Part shown: in pieces, positions 40,780 to 43,554 of the stretch
How the letters are laid out: the number at the start of each line of letters is the position of its first letter
Position numbering within the stretch: the first letter of the stretch is position 1
Assembly (NCBI RefSeq): GCF_004349235.1
Contig: NZ_SMKY01000045.1
Coordinates: forward strand, 1 to 43,554
Length of the DNA: 43,554 nucleotides
Direction of reading: 5' to 3'
Origin: Actinomadura darangshiensis
GTDB taxonomy: Bacteria > Actinomycetota > Actinomycetes > Streptosporangiales > Streptosporangiaceae
Translations under genes and position numbers: made by a program
Notes under the pieces: model-generated
Database searches by the model: none
What the model was told of the DNA's origin: nothing
The model's input: only the letters and a program-made list of their open reading frames with translations

Positions 40780-42054
40780 ATGACGCCAACCGAGAACGGC
40801 ACCGCGACGGCCCCCGCTCTGGACCCCGGGCTCTTCCTCCCCGACCCCGAACCGGCCGACGTCCGCTACACCGTGATCTCCGTCGACGACCACGTCGTCG
40901 AACCTCCGCACCTGTTCGAGACCTATCTGCCGCCCGCGCTGCGCGAACGCGGCCCACGCATCGTGGAGAACGAGAACGGTGCGCAGGTATGGGAGTTCGA
41001 GGGCACCATCTACTCCCAGGTCGGCATGAACGCCGTCGCCGGACGCCGCCCCGAGACGGTGCAATACGAACCCTTCCGCTTCGACCAGATGCGTCCGGGC
41101 TGCTACGACGTGCACGCACGGGTACGGGACATGGACCTGGGCGGCATCTGGGCCATGCACAACTTCCCGTCCCAGATCACCGGGTTCTGCGGCCGGGTGT
41201 TCGCCTTCGCCGAAGACACCGAGGTCGGCAAGGCGTCGGTGCGCGCCTGGAACGACTGGATCCACACCGAGTGGTACACCGCCCACCCCACCCGGATCAT
41301 CCCGTGCGGTATCACCTACCTCGCCGATCCGGCCGAGGCCGCGGCCGAGATCCACCGCAACGCCGCCCGCGGGTTCACCTCCGTCACGCTGCCGGAGCGT
41401 CCGCACGCCATCGGGCTGCCGTCACTGTGGGACCGCGCCCATTGGGATCCGATCATTCAGGCATGCGTCGACACCGACACGGTCATCTCGCTCCACGTCG
41501 GCAGTTCCGGCATGCACCCCATACCGCCCGGCGCCCCCAGGCTCCAGCTGGGCGCCACCATGTTCGGGCAGTTGTCCCTCAACGCCTGCGCCGAGTGGCT
41601 GTGGTCGGAGTACCCGCTGCGCTTCCCCGCGGTGAAGATCGCGATGAGCGAGGGCGGCATCGGCTGGGTCCCGATGCTCATCGACCGGCTGGACAACATC
41701 ATCGACCGCTCCGGCTACGGGCTCGGCTGGGACGTCCGCCCCGCCGACGTGCTGCGCCGCAACTTCTGGTTCTGCACGCTCGACGACCCGTCCACCATCG
41801 CGCTGCGGCACGTCATCGGCGTCGACCACATCATGCTGGAGACGGACTACCCCCACGGCGACGGCACCTGGCCGCACACCCAGGATGTCGTCACGAAGTA
41901 CTGGGGCGACATCCCGCCGGCCGAGTTGCGGGCGATGTGCAGCGAAAACGCCGCGAAGCTCTACCGCCACCCGCTGCCGGAGACGGTGCTGCCCGCGGAC
42001 ACGCGCAGGCCCCGCCCCTGCTCGGCCACCACCGACAAGGACACCGCGCGATGA
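40780..42054 (+). CDS. Amidohydrolase_2-family protein (ACMSD-related)
   Basis: ATG 40780 follows AAGGAG (40767-40772) by 7 nt, giving 424 residues. The N-terminal strand VISVDDHVVEPPHLFETYLP, internal His in ISLHVGSSGMHPI, MSEGGIGWVP and the terminal METDYPHGDGTWPHT with the final Asp/His pair place it in the amidohydrolase_2/ACMSD superfamily, whose members decarboxylate or hydrate aromatic-derived acids. It overlaps the class II aldolase-like gene by ATGA. The two may act on successive intermediates. The regulator is probably the divergent IclR. Confidence 0.87.
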   Translation: MTPTENGTATAPALDPGLFLPDPEPADVRYTVISVDDHVVEPPHLFETYLPPALRERGPRIVENENGAQVWEFEGTIYSQVGMNAVAGRRPETVQYEPFRFDQMRPGCYDVHARVRDMDLGGIWAMHNFPSQITGFCGRVFAFAEDTEVGKASVRAWNDWIHTEWYTAHPTRIIPCGITYLADPAEAAAEIHRNAARGFTSVTLPERPHAIGLPSLWDRAHWDPIIQACVDTDTVISLHVGSSGMHPIPPGAPRLQLGATMFGQLSLNACAEWLWSEYPLRFPAVKIAMSEGGIGWVPMLIDRLDNIIDRSGYGLGWDVRPADVLRRNFWFCTLDDPSTIALRHVIGVDHIMLETDYPHGDGTWPHTQDVVTKYWGDIPPAELRAMCSENAAKLYRHPLPETVLPADTRRPRPCSATTDKDTAR

Positions 42055-42806
42055 CCTTCACACCGACCGCCGACCGGCTGATCCCGGACCTCACCCCCGC
42101 TCAGCAGATCGTGCTGCTGGCTCGCACCCTGTGGCGCGAGGGCTACAACGACCACCTCGCCGGACACATCACCTACAACCTCGGCGACGGAACCCTGCTG
42201 TGCAATCCGTGGCTGCTCACCTGGGAGGAGATCCGCCCGCGCGACATCATCCGCATCGACCTCGACGGCAATGTCGTGGACGGCGACTGGCCGGTGCCAC
42301 TCGGCATCCCCCTGCACCTGGAACTGCACAGCGCACGCCCGGACGTGCAGGTGGCGGTGCACAACCATCCGACGTACGGGACCGTCTGGAGCGACCTGGT
42401 CGAGGTGCCCCCGATGTTCGACCAGAGTTCCAGCCTGGGCGGCGGTGAACTCGTCCTGGTCCACGAGTACGACGGCGGCGTGAACAGCCGCGAGGCGGCC
42501 GCCAAGGCGATCTCGGCCATCGGCGGCGGCGAACTGGCGCTACTCGCCGGCCACGGGGTCTTCGTCCTCGGCAGTAGCGTCCGGGCGGTGCACCAGCGGG
42601 CCGTCGCCCTCGAGACGCGCTGTCGCAACGCCTGGATGGTTCGCGCGGCAGGCGGCCGGAGCGACACGCCGCTACCGCCCTGGTACATCGAGCAGGCCGT
42701 GGCCGGCAAGGGCGACAAATTCATCGGCTTCTGGGAGGCGTCGGTGCGCGAGGAACTGCGCGCCGCCCCCGAACTCCTGGACGACCCGGGGATCTCCCAC
42801 TCCTGA
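42051..42806 (+). CDS. Class II aldolase/adducin-family protein
   Basis: The 251-residue protein has the class II aldolase fold marks. HLAGHITYN lies in the phosphate-binding loop region, the metal-binding HNHPTYG pair comes after a Glu-containing GIPLHLELHSA, and the third His is in LLAGHGVFVLG. Most members are sugar-phosphate aldolases, but the family also includes 3,4-dihydroxyphthalate decarboxylase of actinobacterial phthalate pathways. Given the adjacent ACMSD-like gene, the IclR control and the 4,5-dihydroxyphthalate-decarboxylase-type genes 23 kb to the left, a decarboxylase role is an attractive inference. The start overlaps the previous stop. Confidence 0.87.
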   Translation: MTFTPTADRLIPDLTPAQQIVLLARTLWREGYNDHLAGHITYNLGDGTLLCNPWLLTWEEIRPRDIIRIDLDGNVVDGDWPVPLGIPLHLELHSARPDVQVAVHNHPTYGTVWSDLVEVPPMFDQSSSLGGGELVLVHEYDGGVNSREAAAKAISAIGGGELALLAGHGVFVLGSSVRAVHQRAVALETRCRNAWMVRAAGGRSDTPLPPWYIEQAVAGKGDKFIGFWEASVREELRAAPELLDDPGISHS

Positions 42807-42823
42807 CACCCTCGCACCTCAAA

Positions 42824-42842
42824 TCGGCGGGAAGCGCCGATG
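42824..42842 (+). terminator. Hairpin after the class II aldolase-like gene
   Basis: ATCGGCG (42824-42830) and CGCCGAT (42836-42842) form a perfect 7-bp stem with a 5-nt loop, 18 bp after the stop. There is no U tract, so it is at best a GC-type intrinsic terminator, as is common in actinomycetes. The remaining DNA to 43023 shows nothing recognisable. Confidence 0.45.
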
Positions 42843-43023
42843 CGGACGGAGCCCGGGCGCGACCCCGTCCACGGCGGGCCTCCGCCCATGTGAGCGCGGT
42901 CCACCGCACACCGGATCCGCGAGCAATTAATGAAGGCGGCATGGCTGGAGCACTCGTCCGCCGGCTACTCGCCGGGCCGACGCCCCCGCGGTCGGCGCCG
43001 TATCCGCAGTACCGGGCGGGAGC

Positions 43024-43554
43024 TCAGAGGCTGTGCTCGGCTTGAAGATCGGTTGTGACCCCGGAGGGGGCGGCGAGGCTGGCCAGGAGGTGGAGCGAGG
43101 CTGCGGCGTCGGAGCCGGTGGGGGCGCTGTAGATCATCATGGTCATGTCGGGGTCGTCTGGGGCGCGCATGGCGACGTAGTCGAGGGCGAGTTCGCCGAG
43201 CTGGGGGTGGACGAAGCGTTTGCGGCCGCGGGTCTTGCCGCGCACGTTGTGGTCGGCCCACAGGCGGCGGAAGTCGGGGTGGCGGCCGGCGTCAAACCGG
43301 AGGTTGGCGACGGTGTCGCGGGCCTTGGTCTCCCAGTCGGGGTAGAGGTCGTGGGCGGCCTCGTCGAGGAAGACCAACCGGGCCATGTTCCGCTCGGCTG
43401 TGGGCAGCGCGGGGAAGCCGGCTATGAGGAGCCGGGCCAGTTCGTTCCAGGCCAGCACGTCCAGGCGGCGGCCGATGATGTAGGCGGGGATGGCGGTAAA
43501 GGCGTCCAGGGCCTGATGCATCTCGGGACGGACCTGCTGGGGGCGGCTGGGGCG
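43024..43554 (-). CDS. XRE/MmyB-type transcriptional regulator, C-terminal part
   Basis: The frame is open to the right window edge, so at least 176 residues of the C-terminus are seen and the N-terminal helix-turn-helix is outside. The visible part is the MmyB-like ligand-binding (PAS-related) domain: IPAYIIGRRLDVLAWNELAR, then NMARLVFLDEAAHDLYPDWE, LRFDAGRHPDFRRLWADHNVR and the C-terminal VHPQLGELALDYVAM. These regulators are typical of actinomycetes and are often divergent from a dehydrogenase or reductase gene. Stop at 43024. Confidence 0.88.
   Translation of the reverse strand, partial: RPSRPQQVRPEMHQALDAFTAIPAYIIGRRLDVLAWNELARLLIAGFPALPTAERNMARLVFLDEAAHDLYPDWETKARDTVANLRFDAGRHPDFRRLWADHNVRGKTRGRKRFVHPQLGELALDYVAMRAPDDPDMTMMIYSAPTGSDAAASLHLLASLAAPSGVTTDLQAEHSL

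Noticed and set aside
42930..43058. Short frame starting MKAAWLEHSSAGYS, resembling the start of a zinc alcohol dehydrogenase
   Set aside because: Only about a dozen residues fit; the rest is Arg-rich and runs into the XRE gene on the other strand. It may be a tiny dehydrogenase remnant but cannot be supported.
1..43554. CRISPR arrays, tRNA or rRNA genes
   Set aside because: No regularly spaced repeat with unique spacers and no recognisable tRNA or rRNA segment was seen; a tRNA search program could still find a missed one.

Overview
This is chromosomal DNA from a very GC-rich actinomycete. Signs are strong G/C third-position bias, many GTG starts, twin-arginine and lipobox signals, leaderless-type promoters, and families common in Actinomadura-, Streptosporangium- or Streptomyces-like genomes. 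The genus cannot be fixed from the sequence alone. No rRNA, tRNA or CRISPR array was recognised.

Left flank (1-6.5 kb) is eroded accessory DNA. The 3' end of a TnpB-carrying IS200/IS605-type element (1-372) interrupts a GAF/PP2C (SpoIIE-type) phosphatase gene. A UBP-type zinc-finger protein, a small unknown protein and a LysR regulator follow. Next come an MFS transporter broken by two lesions, then an AraC regulator divergent from a saccharopine-dehydrogenase-like enzyme with 21-bp-spaced operator-like repeats between them.

Centre left (6.5-24.2 kb) is a long co-directional catabolic cluster with a dedicated ABC importer (ATPase 7979, lipoprotein receptor 18983, permease 20106) and a GntR/FCD regulator. 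Its enzymes are a HpcH/HpaI aldolase, a LigJ-like hydratase, a ThDP enzyme, a DUF3500 protein, an amidohydrolase of the LigI/COG3618 type, a CoxG-like protein and three different cytosolic members of the 4,5-dihydroxyphthalate decarboxylase family. A Tat-exported lactonase-like propeller diverges at the left edge and a Tat-exported TolB-like propeller closes the right edge. Two near-identical TTTGTC-NN-ACAATC palindromes in the divergent promoter region are candidate GntR sites. Uptake and breakdown of an aromatic polycarboxylate (phthalate-like) is the best inference; no ring-cleaving dioxygenase is present.

Centre right (24.2-35.6 kb) holds a P450 remnant, a TetR/DHA2-efflux pair with clear palindromes, and a fluoride-resistance operon (CrcB-DUF190-CrcB, possibly under a fluoride riboswitch). 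The operon sits beside an ArsB/NhaD-type transporter, a CPA1 cation/proton antiporter and a CBS protein. An alpha/beta hydrolase and an MMPL exporter with its divergent TetR regulator complete the region.

Right (35.6-39.9 kb) is a translationally coupled operon: a small secreted protein, an eight-cysteine protein with repeated C-x5-C motifs, a DUF692/MNIO enzyme, a DUF2063 partner and a large ferritin-like protein. The layout is that of a bufferin/RiPP-type peptide-modification system with unusual additions, and it is the best candidate for an undescribed system. The right end has an IclR regulator divergent from an amidohydrolase plus class II aldolase-like (possibly 3,4-dihydroxyphthalate decarboxylase-like) pair, and a partial MmyB-type XRE regulator.
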